Assembly (NCBI GenBank): GCA_034440615.1
Contig: JAOTOM010003998.1
Location: 1 to 64,000, forward strand
DNA length: 64,000 nucleotides
Origin: Ashinkailepas kermadecensis
Lineage: Eukaryota; Arthropoda; Thecostraca; Neolepadidae
Direction of reading: 5' to 3'
Every line of letters starts with the position of its first letter. The first letter of the stretch is position 1. The notes below the pieces were generated by a model. That model made no database searches. It saw only the letters and a program-made list of their open reading frames with translations, and was not told the DNA's origin. This document shows, in pieces, positions 1-11,362 of the stretch. Both the position numbers and the translations under genes were made by a program.

Positions 1-615
<615 letters not shown>

Positions 616-1039
616 TGTTTATATCACAAATAAATACCATAACATAAATAGCAATATAATAAAAGACAACAACAACAACAATTTGTAGTTCTTATTACCA
701 AATGTAACGCTCTGCTTAGTCGCAAACCATTTAGCTCCAGACATAAAAACGTATATGTCATGTATGCCTTGAATCCTGGTGGGTTTACTGCTTTTCATCA
801 TTGAAAGAAAATCGTAAACAAAAACATTCTGTCACATGTCAAGATCGCTGGTGTTGACATATTGAAGAACATTCTCTTTTACAATATCGCGTAACGTATT
901 GGAATCAAGCTTAACGCAATCGGAGATCTGAACTGAGCCTGCTAGGCAGCCGAAAATGTTAACTGAACGCTATGTTAGCGGAACCTGCTACAAAGTTGTG
1001 AGTGACCAAAGGTTTAGTGGAAAATATGTATTAAGAGCA

Positions 1040-1500
1040 TAATCATGCATTATTTTCTAGTTTGTGGAAGATGGAGTGAGATTTATGCTAGCAGTAGTGC
1101 ACGGTCAGGCTCCTTTAAGCAGACATTGATGGCGTTTGGAAATTATTGGTAGGGCACTCGATAAATGATTGGTAGGGCACTCGACCCACGCGTGTGTTGC
1201 ACTGGATCAGGGCTGACACTGGATCGAGTGAACAGGGCTGGGTAAGTAAGGTATACGAGGTATATGGGTATTGAATAGGTATAGGTATAGGTATAGGTAT
1301 TGATATGTGTGTATGGAATGTTCGTGTGGATGGCTTCTTTGCAATTTGGGATGTGGCATTGGCTGGGGTGGCGAGTGTCTTTTTGTTCTGGCTTATGGTA
1401 TCTTCCCTTTATACACATAACCTGAACCGTGTGGCTCTTAATCAGTCCTAACACTGTAGGACTTTATGACTGTATACCCCCCCCCCCCCGAGACTGGGTG
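1040..1500 (+). other. Possible LINE 3'UTR remnant with (ATAGGT)n
   Basis: A short ATAGGT-type repeat lies at 1273-1305. The stretch near 1370-1410 (TTTTTGTTC..CTTATGGTATCTTCCC) resembles the sequence just downstream of the LINE fragment at 45.6-46.5 kb, where TTTTGTTCTC..CTTATGGTATCTTCCC occurs at about 46447-46472. This suggests a 3'UTR remnant of the same LINE family. The match is short, so the call is weak. A run of C follows at 1480-1489. Confidence 0.3.
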
Positions 1501-1678
1501 TGAGTATCTGTCCGCATTGACAGGGCGAGTTAATTTGCACCGGATGGTAGCATGTCACATAACGACCGGAACGTGGGAGCAATCAAATATAACCATGACA
1601 ACCATGGTCCAGACTCGCCGCAGTGCCAGTAGAAGCTACAGCTAAACAATTTCATCAAGACGGAACATTGTCCGCGGA

Positions 1679-1925
1679 CGCCATGCATAGCCCAGGTGGC
1701 GTGTAGACCTGACAATGTACTCAAGACGAGAGGTAGTCACGTGACCCGAGCAGACGAAGTACAGTCGCCATGCAAAGCCAAGGTGGCGTGTAGAGCTGAC
1801 AGAATACACGTGATGAAGGGTAGCCACGTGGCGCGCACAGATGAGGTGCCATTGGCCACGTTCCCCAACAGACGAGGTGCCGTGGTGCGTACAGACGAGG
1901 TGCCTGTGCACCGACGAGGTACTCC
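1679..1925. repeat. Degenerate minisatellite (~88 bp, then GACGAGGTGCC-rich units)
   Basis: GCCATGCATAGCCCAGGTGG at 1680 recurs as GCCATGCAAAGCCAAGGTGG at 1767, a period of about 88 bases. It is followed by shorter units ending in GACGAGGTGCC or GACGAGGTAC up to about 1922. Units have diverged. Overlapping open frames on both strands are not convincing genes. Confidence 0.7.
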
Positions 1926-2477
1926 AGTTGGCATGGGAATTGGTGTTGCGGCTGGCAGTTTCCTGAGCTGTGGCAACTCAATGGAAGGTAACTGTGTTGA
2001 CCTGTGCCGACTGGTGTCGCGTGTCTGCCAACACAAACCCAACACCCAACCACAAACCCTGCCCCAATCCCAACCCCAGCCATAACTCCAACCCCAAAAA
2101 TTTTGTTCACTTTGTTCAATGTCCGTTCGAACATTTCAGAATCGCAGATCTTGGCAAATTTGGAAATGCGTTAAATTAACAGAAAACTACCTTTATTGTA
2201 TAAACTTAGCGACCTCAGGGATCTTTTTCAGTGCACAACAAGCACACAATCAGCGAATATCAAGTAGCTTCGAGTAGTAATGGTCATTGAAAACACATGA
2301 TGTTTCACGATCTCGACTTGCAAAATATCAGCGAAGATTTTCGCCAAGCGCAGTTTATTTGTGAAGTGAATGAAGTACATAGTGCAAAGGTCAGTATGAT
2401 CATGCAAGGGAATGTAAAGTAAGTGTGGAAGCGAAAGACGTTTGTCCTCTGAGACGCGGCGATTTCTCTCACTCTGT

Positions 2478-2672
2478 GACGATCGTGACCTTTCCGCCGG
2501 CGACCGTGACCTTGCCGTCGGCAACTGTGACCTTTGCGCCGACGGCCGTGACCTTTGCGCCAGCGACCGTGACCTTTGCGCCGGCGACCGTGACCTTCCC
2601 GCCAGCGATTGTGACCTTCCCGCCAGCGACCGTGACCTTTGAGCCGGCTACCGTGACCTTTGCGCCACAGTG
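2478..2672. repeat. 21-bp minisatellite
   Basis: About nine units of GTGACCTTTGCGCCGGCGAC plus one base (21 bp). The unit length is a multiple of three, so a VTFAPAT heptapeptide repeat appears in one frame. No start, splice or domain context supports translation. The flanks 1926-2477 hold only short chance open frames. Confidence 0.93.
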
Positions 2673-2744
2673 GCGTGTCGTGTGACCGACGTCGTCCCGG
2701 CAGCCGCCAGTTCCGTCCGTCCGATCTCAACATGACGGAACAGG

Positions 2745-2922
2745 CGGTGATCAGAATTGAGGGTCAAGGTCACCCGAGCTCGTCTTAGACGGTACAGGCA
2801 TCGCAGGTGGTGTTCCGTATCGAGAGTCAAGGTCCCTCGAGCTCGTCCATGACGGCATGGGCCTCTCAGGTGGTGTTCCGTATCGAGGGTCAAAGTCACC
2901 TGAGCTCGTCCAAGGTTGGGTT
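2745..2922. repeat. 63-bp minisatellite
   Basis: AGGTGGTGTTCCGTATCGAG recurs with a 63-base period (2805 and 2868), preceded by a third diverged unit. It contains CAAGGTCA and GAGCTCGTC in each unit. Confidence 0.85.
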
Positions 2923-3159
2923 TTGCATGTTTATTTATACCTTGAGCATACTTGTATATGGAGCATATGCATATGCATATGCATCTGCATTTACATGCTG
3001 AGCGTGAGTATACTAGTCTACTGACGATATTATGCATATATGCAAGCTAACAAACGCCCATATATCATCACGAATCTTCTGTGAAGAACTACAATTCCCC
3101 AACAGGTCCGAAGTTGTATCGTCCAGGTAACCTACCATGACCTGCACCCAATTATAAAT

Positions 3160-3640
3160 TATTCGTGAAATAGGGTGGAATATACCACTTTCTGAACGCT
3201 CAATTGACATCCTTCTCCAAGAAGTATCGACATCCTGCTCCTTGATGCATACTTATGAAGTCTTCGAGTCTCCTTTCTAACAGTATCTCGTTTATGAGTA
3301 GCTTGTGTATGCTCTCGATAAGGAATGATGATACACGAACATTTCGCAATGCAATTTCAGGTAAAGATATTACCTATAATATGATATGGTATACAATACC
3401 AGTTTATAGCATAGTAATTATTCTCTCTATCCAGAATATAGCTCTTCTTAAATTATGCATCTCAAAACAAATGATGAAGATACAGTCTTTAATACCTACT
3501 CAATCAGCTCGAATTTGCGTCTGATACATCAAAAACATTTTAAACGAACTAATTCCATGGCAAATTTATACATCCTACTGTGCTCGTTTCGACATCTTAC
3601 ACCTAACGAAAAACCATTATTTTCACCCTGCCTGCACCTC
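3160..3640 (+). repeat. Dispersed repeat, copy 1 (unclassified)
   Basis: Segments of this region recur in the same order at 50965-51440. Shared are GAAATAGGGTGGAATATACC, AGAAGTATCGACATC, CAGTTTATAGCATAG (CAGTTTATAGTATAG in copy 2), CCATGG and GTGCTCGTTTCGACATC..ACACCTAACGA. Spacing is similar in both copies (about 480 bases). No terminal repeats or coding capacity are visible. It is probably an old interspersed element, class unknown. Confidence 0.7.
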
Positions 3641-3659
3641 ATTTCAGCAGTATGACGTC

Positions 3660-4391
3660 ACGAGGTGCCAGTGACACGTATGCAGACGTTCCGCACTCTA
3701 AATGCGCCATCAATAGCTCTGGACGAGCGAGAGACAATGCCGGTTGACAATGCCAATCCCGTTCTGCAATCACAGAATCGGACCCCATTGCGCGACAGAG
3801 AACTTATGGACCAACGCCATCGGACGGCCCCATTCATTCTGATTATTCGACCACTTTGCAAAGCATCAACCATTAGCCAGTTATTCAGAAACCGCACAAA
3901 GTGCGTAACGCAAGAGACGGATCCGAAATGGTCCGCCTCGTGTGTGTCTGACAAGCGCAGCCGGGCCATTGTCCACGGAAATGGCCTCTAACCGAGCCTC
4001 GTCCGTCCGCGCAACACCGGCACGGGACATCCCTGCGGCGTCTTCGACCTTCACGTTTATGAGCGATTCGACGGCAGAACTTCAGTCCAGCTGTGCTGCG
4101 TGTGCCGACGGTGTACACATTGTCCGCCAAGTGTGTTGCCCTGCCGAATGTTCGCTTCAGAGTGTTCGGTGCCGACTGAGGGCATCGGCCGTCATTTTGG
4201 ATTTATCGCCTAATCCTTCCAATTGCACGGCGGTCACTGTGGCCATCAGGCGCGCGCCCATCCGGATCAGATATTGTATCGACGAGGTCAAGTTCAGAGC
4301 TGCCACCCGGATACTGGATAGTGCAGTTATTCTGGACACCAAATTAGCGTTTGGCCTCACGTATTTCGAATCTGGCGAGAAGAGCACGTAA
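3660..4391 (+). other. Unrecognised sequence with a 149-codon open frame
   Basis: An open frame on the plus strand runs 3942-4391 (149 codons). A 108-codon frame at 3665-3991 precedes it and a 103-codon frame lies on the other strand. The 149-residue product has a cysteine-containing middle (SSCAACADGVHIVRQVCC) and no recognised domain. Composition is balanced and the sequence is not repetitive. It could be a real exon, a degraded transposon or chance. I do not assign a function. Confidence 0.25.
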
Positions 4392-4422
4392 GGTATTGGG
4401 GACGCTTCGCTATCACGTCCAG

Positions 4423-4697
4423 CCGACTCCCAGGCGGACGCTGGATCACGACGCCCTGGTCCAGTCGACTCCCAGGCGGACGCTGGATCACGACGCCCTG
4501 GTCCATTCGACTCCCAGTCGGACGCTGGATCACGACGCCCTGGTCCAGCCGACTCCCAGGCGGACGCTGGATCACGACGCCCTGGTCCAGCCGACTCCCA
4601 GGCGGACGCTGGATCACCACGCCCTGGTCCAGCCGACTCACAGGCGGACGCTGGATCACCACGCTCTGGTCCAGCCGACTCTCAGCCAGTGTTGGTT
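4423..4697. repeat. 42-bp minisatellite
   Basis: About 6.5 units sharing CGGACGCTGGATCACGACGC and CCCTGGTCCAGCCGACTCCCA. The period of 42 is divisible by three, so 14-residue repeats appear in several frames on both strands. I see this as non-coding. Confidence 0.95.
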
Positions 4698-4751
4698 GCA
4701 AAGTTCTGGCATTTGGATGATCGATGACAATGAGACTTCAATTGATATTTA

Positions 4752-4886
4752 AATTAATAACTTTTCAGTATATTTCCCACGCTTCGGCTATTATTGCCTT
4801 CATCAGGGTACGTACCCTGGCTGTCCCGTAACCTGATGAAGGCAGTAGCCGAAACGTAAGAAATATACTGAAAAGTTATCTTTTTT
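4752..4886. repeat. Foldback (inverted repeat, ~50-bp arms)
   Basis: The left arm (about 4756-4807: AATAACTTTTCAGTATATTT .. GCCTTCATCAGG) is the reverse complement of the right arm (about 4832-4882: CCTGATGAAGGC .. AAATATACTGAAAAGTTAT), with a few mismatches. The inner edge of the left arm contains the perfect palindrome AGGGTACGTACCCT. Foldbacks of this type occur in small mobile elements. Each arm carries a CTGATGA..GCCGAA motif on opposite strands. Confidence 0.85.
4810..4857 (+). ncRNA. Hammerhead-ribozyme-like core motif
   Basis: In order: ACGTA (4810-4814), CTGATGA (4833-4839), a GGC/GCC hairpin with an AGTA loop (4841-4850), GAAAC (4851-4855) and GT. These match the conserved CUGANGA, stem II and GAAA of hammerhead ribozymes. 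The ACGT/ACGT pairing would form stem III with the A at 4814 as the cleavage base. I cannot see a good stem I between 4815 and 4832, so activity is doubtful. The left foldback arm carries the same core on the minus strand with GAAG in place of GAAA. Hammerhead motifs are known from Penelope-like elements and retrozymes; no such element is visible here. Confidence 0.33.
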
Positions 4887-5231
4887 TAAATAACAATGTC
4901 TCATTGTTCTCAGCCTGATGCTTGATCACGACGCCCAGATGACATCATGTTGTGCCGACGTCCGGTCGGTTTTACAGTGCTGGTGGTTGGTGGCCGACGC
5001 CCGAGTCGGTTTGGTGCCGGTCGATCAGGCCCAGCTGAACTGCTGATTTGACCTCTGCACCACGCGTCTGGCTGCCCAGATCGCAGCCATCCAATGCCCT
5101 GCATCGGCACTTCAACATCGTGTCGCGAGAGAACGCAGCATGCGCTAAACGGACTTCTTCTTCTTTCCATCAACACTTGTCACAAATCACGTGCTTCTCC
5201 GTGCATGCGAATTGTGGTTCTCCGTGTATCC

Positions 5232-5312
5232 CGCTGTCGGGTTGATCGGGTTGATCGGGTTGATCGGGTTGATTGGGTTGATCGGATTGATCGGGTTGAT
5301 CGGGTTGATCAC
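5232..5312. repeat. 9-bp minisatellite (TTGATCGGG)n
   Basis: About nine near-perfect copies of TTGATCGGG, with one TTGATTGGG and one TTGATCGGA variant. The repeats contain GATC in every unit. Confidence 0.95.
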
Positions 5313-5705
5313 AATACCGAACACTCCGCTGTTGCTCTCGATCACATCGGTTTATTTTGCAAGGTATTTTGACGCAGACCACCTTAGGCAGCAAGCGCAC
5401 GCTCAGCACATCAAGGATCTCAGACTTGTTTCGTGACAGCTTTCACCATGTCGTTCTTGACCATGTCGTTTTGGGTTTATATCCACATTGTAGACGTTAT
5501 CTTGAGGTATATTCGAACGTCGGTATGGACATCCAGCAATAAACGAGAACTGAACATCGGACAACTGTGTATAGGATGATGATTATTGCTTGCTTTCTAC
5601 TTCATTTCCATGACTCCTCCTGCAAATTAGTTGGTACTTGCTGGTGATTGAAGCCAATGAATAAACGAACAAAATGATGGCACATTGCCCGACCATCTGA
5701 CCCAG

Positions 5706-5814
5706 CGTGGTCGGCAACAACCGACCGTTGAAGGTCCAATCTGGTGGTCGCTGTCCTACGCTCCTTTGCCCTGATGGGCAGTGGACGTCCTGCAAGATCT
5801 CTCGCAGCTGCACG
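5706..5814 (+). CDS. Candidate internal exon, cysteine-rich (unrecognised)
   Basis: The segment is followed by a consensus donor (ACG|GTAAGT at 5814/5815) and preceded by a plausible acceptor (CTGACCCAG, ending at 5705). One frame is open across it (stop TGA just upstream) and includes RCPTLLCPDGQWTSCKISRS, whose CxDGxW pattern is reminiscent of sushi/CCP-type extracellular modules. Only part of such a module would be present, and no partner exon was found. Chance cannot be excluded. Confidence 0.25.
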
Positions 5815-6597
5815 GTAAGTTGTACGCGAGGTTATCGGTGTTCCCCTTGCTGCTGGTAGGCTTGACCGTGAGCAGTGTCCGCTGGAGAGTGGTGCGTTTC
5901 TGAAGACTGATTTAATGCCACGGAGTCCACATGCTGGCATGGGCGGATGCAGGGATATGACACTGGGGGCATGTGTCCACTTCCCTATGGAAAGGTGGCG
6001 CCCCTTCGGCCGGGAAAGCCGCTCGTTCTGGAAGGTTCGAGTGTACCCTCACCGGCAGCCCCACCCCGCTCAACGGATGCTTCGCCAAAGACGCTCTTTT
6101 CCGAGGAAGAGGCGCCGCTTTGAGACGAAAAGGCGCCGCTTCAGTATGCTCGAGTGCACCCCTGCCCCCTCGCTCAGCGAATTTGCCGGTCGAACGCGCC
6201 CCTCCGAGGGAATCCCCCCCCCCCCCTATGACCATTCCTGGATCGGCCTCTGCAGACAGGTTGGCTTCTCCGATCGGTCTCAGCTGTGCGGGAAGGATGC
6301 TGTTGCAGCAGGCATTTCACCTGTTATCTGTTATCTGTTCACCTGTTCACCTTTTCACCTGTTAGTGTCAAAGGTTTGCAAGTTGTGGTCGACCGCTGGA
6401 TGAACTGCCTTGGGTAGCCGTTCCTTTGCAACACTGCGATATGTGCTCCAGTTCAGTGCTCCGTCTACCCGTCTGCTCCGCTTTCTGTCTCTCTGTCTCT
6501 CTGTTTGCTCTGCTCTCTACCGCTGTTTTTTTTAGGTGACGAACTTAGCTCGATGCTGCACACGCCTTCCGCTCCCTATCATTATGTCTGGACAGTG
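5815..6597. other. No gene recognised; GC-rich with a C-run
   Basis: GC-rich sequence with overlapping open frames on both strands (for example 5915-6403 and 5973-6365 plus, 5912-6235 minus), none with a recognisable motif. A C-run lies near 6218-6228. CACCTGTTA repeats a few times at 6317-6363, and TCTCTGTC repeats near 6485-6500. Confidence 0.5.
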
Positions 6598-7172
6598 GGA
6601 TAATGGAATGGGATGATAGTGGGTGGGTGGGATGGTGGGTGGGATGGTGGGATGGGATGATAGTGGGTGGGTGGGACAATGCAATGGGATGGTAGGGGGT
6701 GGGTGGGATGGTGGGATGGGATGATAGTGGGTGGGTGGGATGGTGGGTGGGATGATAGTGTGTGGGTGGGATGACAGTGGGTGGGTGGGATGACAGTGGG
6801 TGGGTGGGATGACAGTGGGTGGGTGGGATGACAATGGGTGGGTGGGTGGGATGACAGTGTGTGGGTGGGATGACAGTGGGTGGGTGGGATGACAGTGGGT
6901 GGGTGGGATGACAGTGGGTGGGTGGGATGACAATGGGTGGGTGGGTGGGATGACAGTGTGTGGGTGGGATGACAGTGGGTGGGTGGGATGACAGTGGGTG
7001 GGTGGGATGACAGTGGGTGGGTGGGATGACAATGGGTGGGTGGGTGGGATGACAGTGGGTGGGTGGGATGACAGTGGGTGGGTGGGATGGTGGGTGGGAT
7101 GACAGTGGGTGGGTGGGATGATAGTGGGTGGGTGGTATGGTGGGTGGGATGACAGTGGGTGGGTGGGATGAC
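6598..7172 (+). repeat. G-rich 19-bp minisatellite, G-quadruplex-prone
   Basis: About 30 units of GGGTGGGTGGGATGACAGT, with a longer GGGTGGGTGGGTGGGATGACA variant recurring several times, so a higher-order pattern exists. The plus strand has many successive GGG triplets separated by one base, an ideal G-quadruplex arrangement. The minus-strand HPLSSHPPT frame is a by-product. Confidence 0.95.
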
Positions 7173-7367
7173 AGTTTTCTGTCATCATTCTGTCGTCATT
7201 CTGACAATTTTCTGCGCGCTTCGAGCGCCAAAAGTGGTCTCCATGCAACAGGATTTTTTCCTACGCCATCTTAAAATCAATCCTGACTGTGCTCTTGATC
7301 AGTACCCAACATCTGGGCAGCAGCCGACCTTGAACGAGCTCGCCAATCTGACGGGACCATATCGCCA

Positions 7368-7882
7368 ACAACACCGCACCACCGACATTACCGTACCACC
7401 GCACCACCGGCACCACCGACACCACCAGCACCACCGGCACCACCGACAACACCACACCACCGGCACCACCAACAACACCCCACCATCGGCAATACCGCAC
7501 CACCGAACCATCAACACCACCGACACCTCCGCACCACCGGCACCACCGACAACGCCGCACTACCGGCACCACCAACAACACCCCACCATCGGTAATGCCG
7601 CACCACCGAACCACCAGCACCACCACACCACCAGCACCACCGCACCACCGGCACCACCGACACCACCGCACCACTGACAGCACCCCACCATCGGTAATAC
7701 CGCACCACCGAACCACCAGCACCACCACACCGCCAGCACCACCGCACCACCGGCACCACCGACACCACCGCACCATCGACAACACCCCACCATCGGCAAT
7801 ACCGCACCACCGAACCACCAGCACCACCGCACCACCGACACCACCGCACCACCGACACCACCACACTCGACCACCGCATATC
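7368..7882. repeat. GCACCACCG-rich array (9-12 bp core)
   Basis: Irregular units of CACCACCGGCACCACCGACA with a longer recurring segment (CACCCCACCATCGG(C/T)AAT(A/G)CC GCACCACC) at about 7475, 7580, 7685 and 7787, a higher-order period of about 105 bp. Open frames in both directions are products of the repeat. Confidence 0.93.
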
Positions 7883-7939
7883 GCACATGACATCGCTGCC
7901 CCGCCGAAACACCGCTGACCACCCGTCGCCGCGAGTGCA

Positions 7940-8048
7940 TCAGTGTCACGTGACCAGTGACCGCATGAGACCGCCATGCCGAGCGTGTCCGGTCGGCGCC
8001 GTCGTCGACGTCGACGATCGCGGCGTTCATGTCGACGTGCTGTCAGAG
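7940..8048 (-). CDS. Doubtful exon between two arrays
   Basis: On the minus strand a good acceptor (CCCGTCTCTGACAG) precedes CACGTCGACATG and a frame with GC-ending codons reading MNAAIVDVDDGADRTRSAWR. No clear donor is seen before the neighbouring array. The protein is not recognised. It is reported because this 250-base GC-rich island is squeezed between two minisatellites, the same setting as the receptor exons further on. Confidence 0.18.
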
Positions 8049-8132
8049 ACGGGGCGTCGGGCGCCGGCGGCCGTCCGGCGGCTCATCTCGCTTCCAGTTG
8101 AGTGCTCGCCTCGGTTGGACCGCCACCGGGTG

Positions 8133-8991
8133 CTGTTCAGTGGCAGTTGTTGGTGATCTTGGAACGGGGCGCGGCACCCGTGCCTGGGTTGGGCTGCGAC
8201 AGAGTGTTGTTCAGTGGCAGTTGTTGGTGATCTGGGAACGGGGCGCGGCACCCGTGCCTGGGTTTGGCTGCGACAGAGTGTTGCTCAGTGGCAGTTGTTG
8301 GTGATCTTGGAACGGGGCGCGGCACCCGTGCCTGGGTTGGGCTGCGACAGAGTGTTGCTCAGTGGCAGTTGTTGGTGATCTTGGAACGGGGCGCGGCACC
8401 CGTGCCTGGGTTGGGCTGCGACAGAGTGTTGCTCAGTGGCAGTTGTTGGTGATCTTGGAACGGGGCGCGGCACCCGTGCCTGGGTTGGGCTGCGACAGAG
8501 TGTTGCTCAGTGGCAGTTGTTGGTGATCTTGGAACGGGGCGCGGCACCCGTGCCTGGGTTGGGCTGCGACAGAGTGTTGCTCAGTGGCAGTTGTTGGTGA
8601 TCTTGGAACGGGGCGCGGCACCCGTGCCTGGGTTGGGCTGCGACAGAGTGTTGCTCAGTGGCAGTTGTTGGTGATCTTGGAACGGGGCGCGGCACCCGTG
8701 CCTGGGTTGGGCTGCGACAGAGTGTTGCTCAGTGGCAGTTGTTGGTGATCTTGGAACGGGGCGCGGCACCCGTGCCTGGGTTGGGCTGCGACAGAGTGTT
8801 GCTCAGTGGCAGTTGTTGGTGATCTTGGAACGGGGCGCGGCACCCGTGCCTGGGTTGGGCTGCGACAGAGTGTTGCTCAGTGGCAGTTGTTGGTGATCTT
8901 GGAACGGGGCGCAGCACCCGTGTCTGGGTTGGGCTGCGACAGTGTTGCTCAGTGGCAGTTGTTGGTGATCTGGGAACGGGACGCGGCACCC
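8133..8991. repeat. 74-bp minisatellite
   Basis: About 11.6 units, many identical, containing GAACGGGGCGCGGCACCCGT and CTCAGTGGCAGTTGTTGGTG. The period of 74 is not divisible by three. Short identical 62-codon frames recur every 74 bases and are artefacts. High identity suggests recent or ongoing homogenisation. Confidence 0.98.
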
Positions 8992-9351
8992 GTGGCTTCC
9001 CGGCAGTGCTCGTACTTTGACTTGTTTTCGTTGAATTCCCGGCAATATTCGGTGCTCGAACGTGTTCCCCGCTGCACGGAGCGTCCTTCGCCGACATCAA
9101 AGTGTACGACATTTCAAAGTCTCGTGTCAGGTCACTGACCTATGACGTCATAAGTTGGAACACGCCAGACGGCTCGTCACCCAGATCTGGAATTTCCGGC
9201 GATTTATCTCGCTTATTACCTCCAATTTATGTCGCTTATTACCTCCAATTAATCTGGCTTATTACTGGCCTCCCCAAACACGTACGGGAGACTGGCCTCC
9301 CCGAACACACGCACACTGCATCTGAGCGCCCCTCTATTATTACGATATTTC

Positions 9352-10104
9352 CCGGTGCCGATGGTACCGTGGAGGTGCCGGTGATGACGTGGAGGTGCCG
9401 ATGGTACCGTGGAGGTGTCGGTGATGACGTGGAGGTGCCGATGGTACCGTGGAGGTGCCGGTGATGACGTGGAGGTGCCGGTGGTACCGTGGAGGTGCCG
9501 GTGATGACGTGGAGGTGCCGATGGTACCGTGGAGGTGCCGGTGATGACGTGGAGGTGCCGATGGTGCCGTGGAGGTGCCGATGGTACCGTGGAGGTGGCG
9601 GTGGTACCGTGGAGGTGCCGGTGATGACGTGGAGGTGCCGATGGTGCTGTCGAGGTGCCGATGGTGCCGTGGAGGTGCCGATGGTGCCGTGGAGGTGCCG
9701 ATGGTACCGTGGAGGTGGCGGTGGTACTGTGGAGGTGCCGATGGTACCGTGGAGGTGCCGGTGATGACGTGGAGGTGCCGGTGACGACGTGGAGGTGCCG
9801 ATGGTGCTGTGGAGGTGGCGGTGATGACGTGGAGGTACCGATGGTACCGTGGAGGTGGCGGTGGTGCTGTGGAGGTGCCGGTGGTACAATGGAGGTGCCG
9901 ATGGTACCGTGGAGGTGGCGGTGGTACCGTGGAGGTGCCGGTGACGACGTGGAGGTGCCGATGGTGCTGTGGAGGTGCCGGTGGTGCTGTGGAGGTGCCG
10001 GTGGTACCATGGAGGTGCCGATGGTACCGTGGAGGTGGCGGTGGTACCGTGGAGGTGCCGGTGACGACGTGGAGGTGCCGATGGTGCTGTGGAGGTGGCG
10101 GTGA
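9352..10104. repeat. 20-bp minisatellite
   Basis: About 38 units of GGAGGTGCCGATGGTACCGT, with variants GTGATGACGT, GTGACGACGT, ATGGTGCTGT and GTGGTACCGT in the second half. Variant order repeats in blocks (higher-order structure). All reading frames stay open for long stretches on both strands because units lack stops. Confidence 0.98.
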
Positions 10105-10452
10105 TGCCGTCCTCCAGAAATGCAATCTCGGCGTGCGTGCGTCCCCGGCGGACGCAAATTGAACGGTTTGCGTGCTGGTGGGCTCGTCACGTGCCGCAGG
10201 CCATTTCAGAGGAATTCCGACTGATTTGTATTCACATAATGGAGATAGTGAGCTTCATGAATAAGAATATGTCGGGTCGGTATCCTTAAAGTACCCTACG
10301 GGTACTTCAAGCTGATTTTCGCGTCAAGCAGCTGCGAACATTTTATAATATGAAACAAATAAAACGAAATAATTTAGCCATTCCACCACATCTCCTTTGG
10401 ATTTCAAATGCTCCAAATGCTCCCGGATTATCACCAGCCCCGCCATTGACGA

Positions 10453-10732
10453 AAGCAAGAGTAAGAGAAAGAGAGAGATAAATAAAGAGAGAAAGAGAAA
10501 GAGAAAGAGAAAGATAAAGAGGAAAAAAAGCAGAAGAAGGAGAATGAAGAAGGTAAAGGACAAGGAAAGGGAAAAGGAGAAGGAAAAAGAAAAGGAATAG
10601 GAAAAGGAAAGAAAAAGTAGAAGGAAAAGGAAGAGGGAGAGGAACAGGAAGATGAGAGGGAAAAGGAAAAGCAGAACGAGAAGGAGAAGGACAAGGACAA
10701 GGAGAAGGACAGGGAGAAGGAGAAGGTCAAGG
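10453..10732 (+). repeat. Homopurine (GA)-rich tract
   Basis: About 280 bases that are almost entirely A and G on the plus strand (AAGAGAAAGAGAAAGAG .. GAAGGAGAAGGACAAGGAC) with few pyrimidines. The lysine/glutamate/arginine-rich open frames are compositional. Such mirror-like purine tracts can form triplex (H-) DNA. Confidence 0.92.
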
Positions 10733-11030
10733 GTGTGTCTGGACATCTCCTATCTTCGTGTGCCATTCGCCTTGCCACATGCGACTTCTGCGTGCCACAA
10801 GGACTGTCCCACATGCAAGGAGGGCCGAATCATCGGCAAACGTCACTTGACAACATCGTCCACCACACGCCCCAACAGCTTAACACCGCCAGCATCACGT
10901 GTAGCAGGGGAAGCGGGGCGGAGTGTTACACAGCGGTGCATTAAAAACACGAGGCTCAATGTACGGTGCACAGCACTGCTTCAGGTGATCACACTCGTGC
11001 CAGCCATCCCCACAGCACAGCCACCCCACC

Positions 11031-11362
11031 GTCCGTGTTGGCCAGCGTCCTTCAGGCGAGCACATTGGTACTAGCCATCCGACAACACACGTCACCCCAC
11101 CGTCCGTGTTGGCCAGCGTCCTTCAGGCGAGCACATTGGTACTAGCCATCCGACAACACACGTCACCCCACCGTCCGTGTTGGCCAGCGTCCTTCAGGCG
11201 AGCACATTGGTACTAGCCATCCACAAAACCCCTTTGGCTCTTCGCAGCACATTGGTCTGCCATCCGACAACACACGTCACCCCACCGTCCGTGTTGGCCA
11301 GCGTCCTTCAGGCGAGCACATTGGTACTAGCCATCCGACAACACACGTCACCCCGTGGGTGA
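11031..11362. repeat. 71-bp minisatellite
   Basis: About 4.5 units containing GTCCGTGTTGGCCAGCGTCC and GCGAGCACATTGGTACTAGC. One unit (about 11221-11277) is rearranged and partly replaced by unrelated sequence. Confidence 0.95.

Noticed and set aside
9249..10190. 313-codon histidine/threonine-rich frame
   Set aside because: Product of the 20-bp array; equally long frames exist on the opposite strand.
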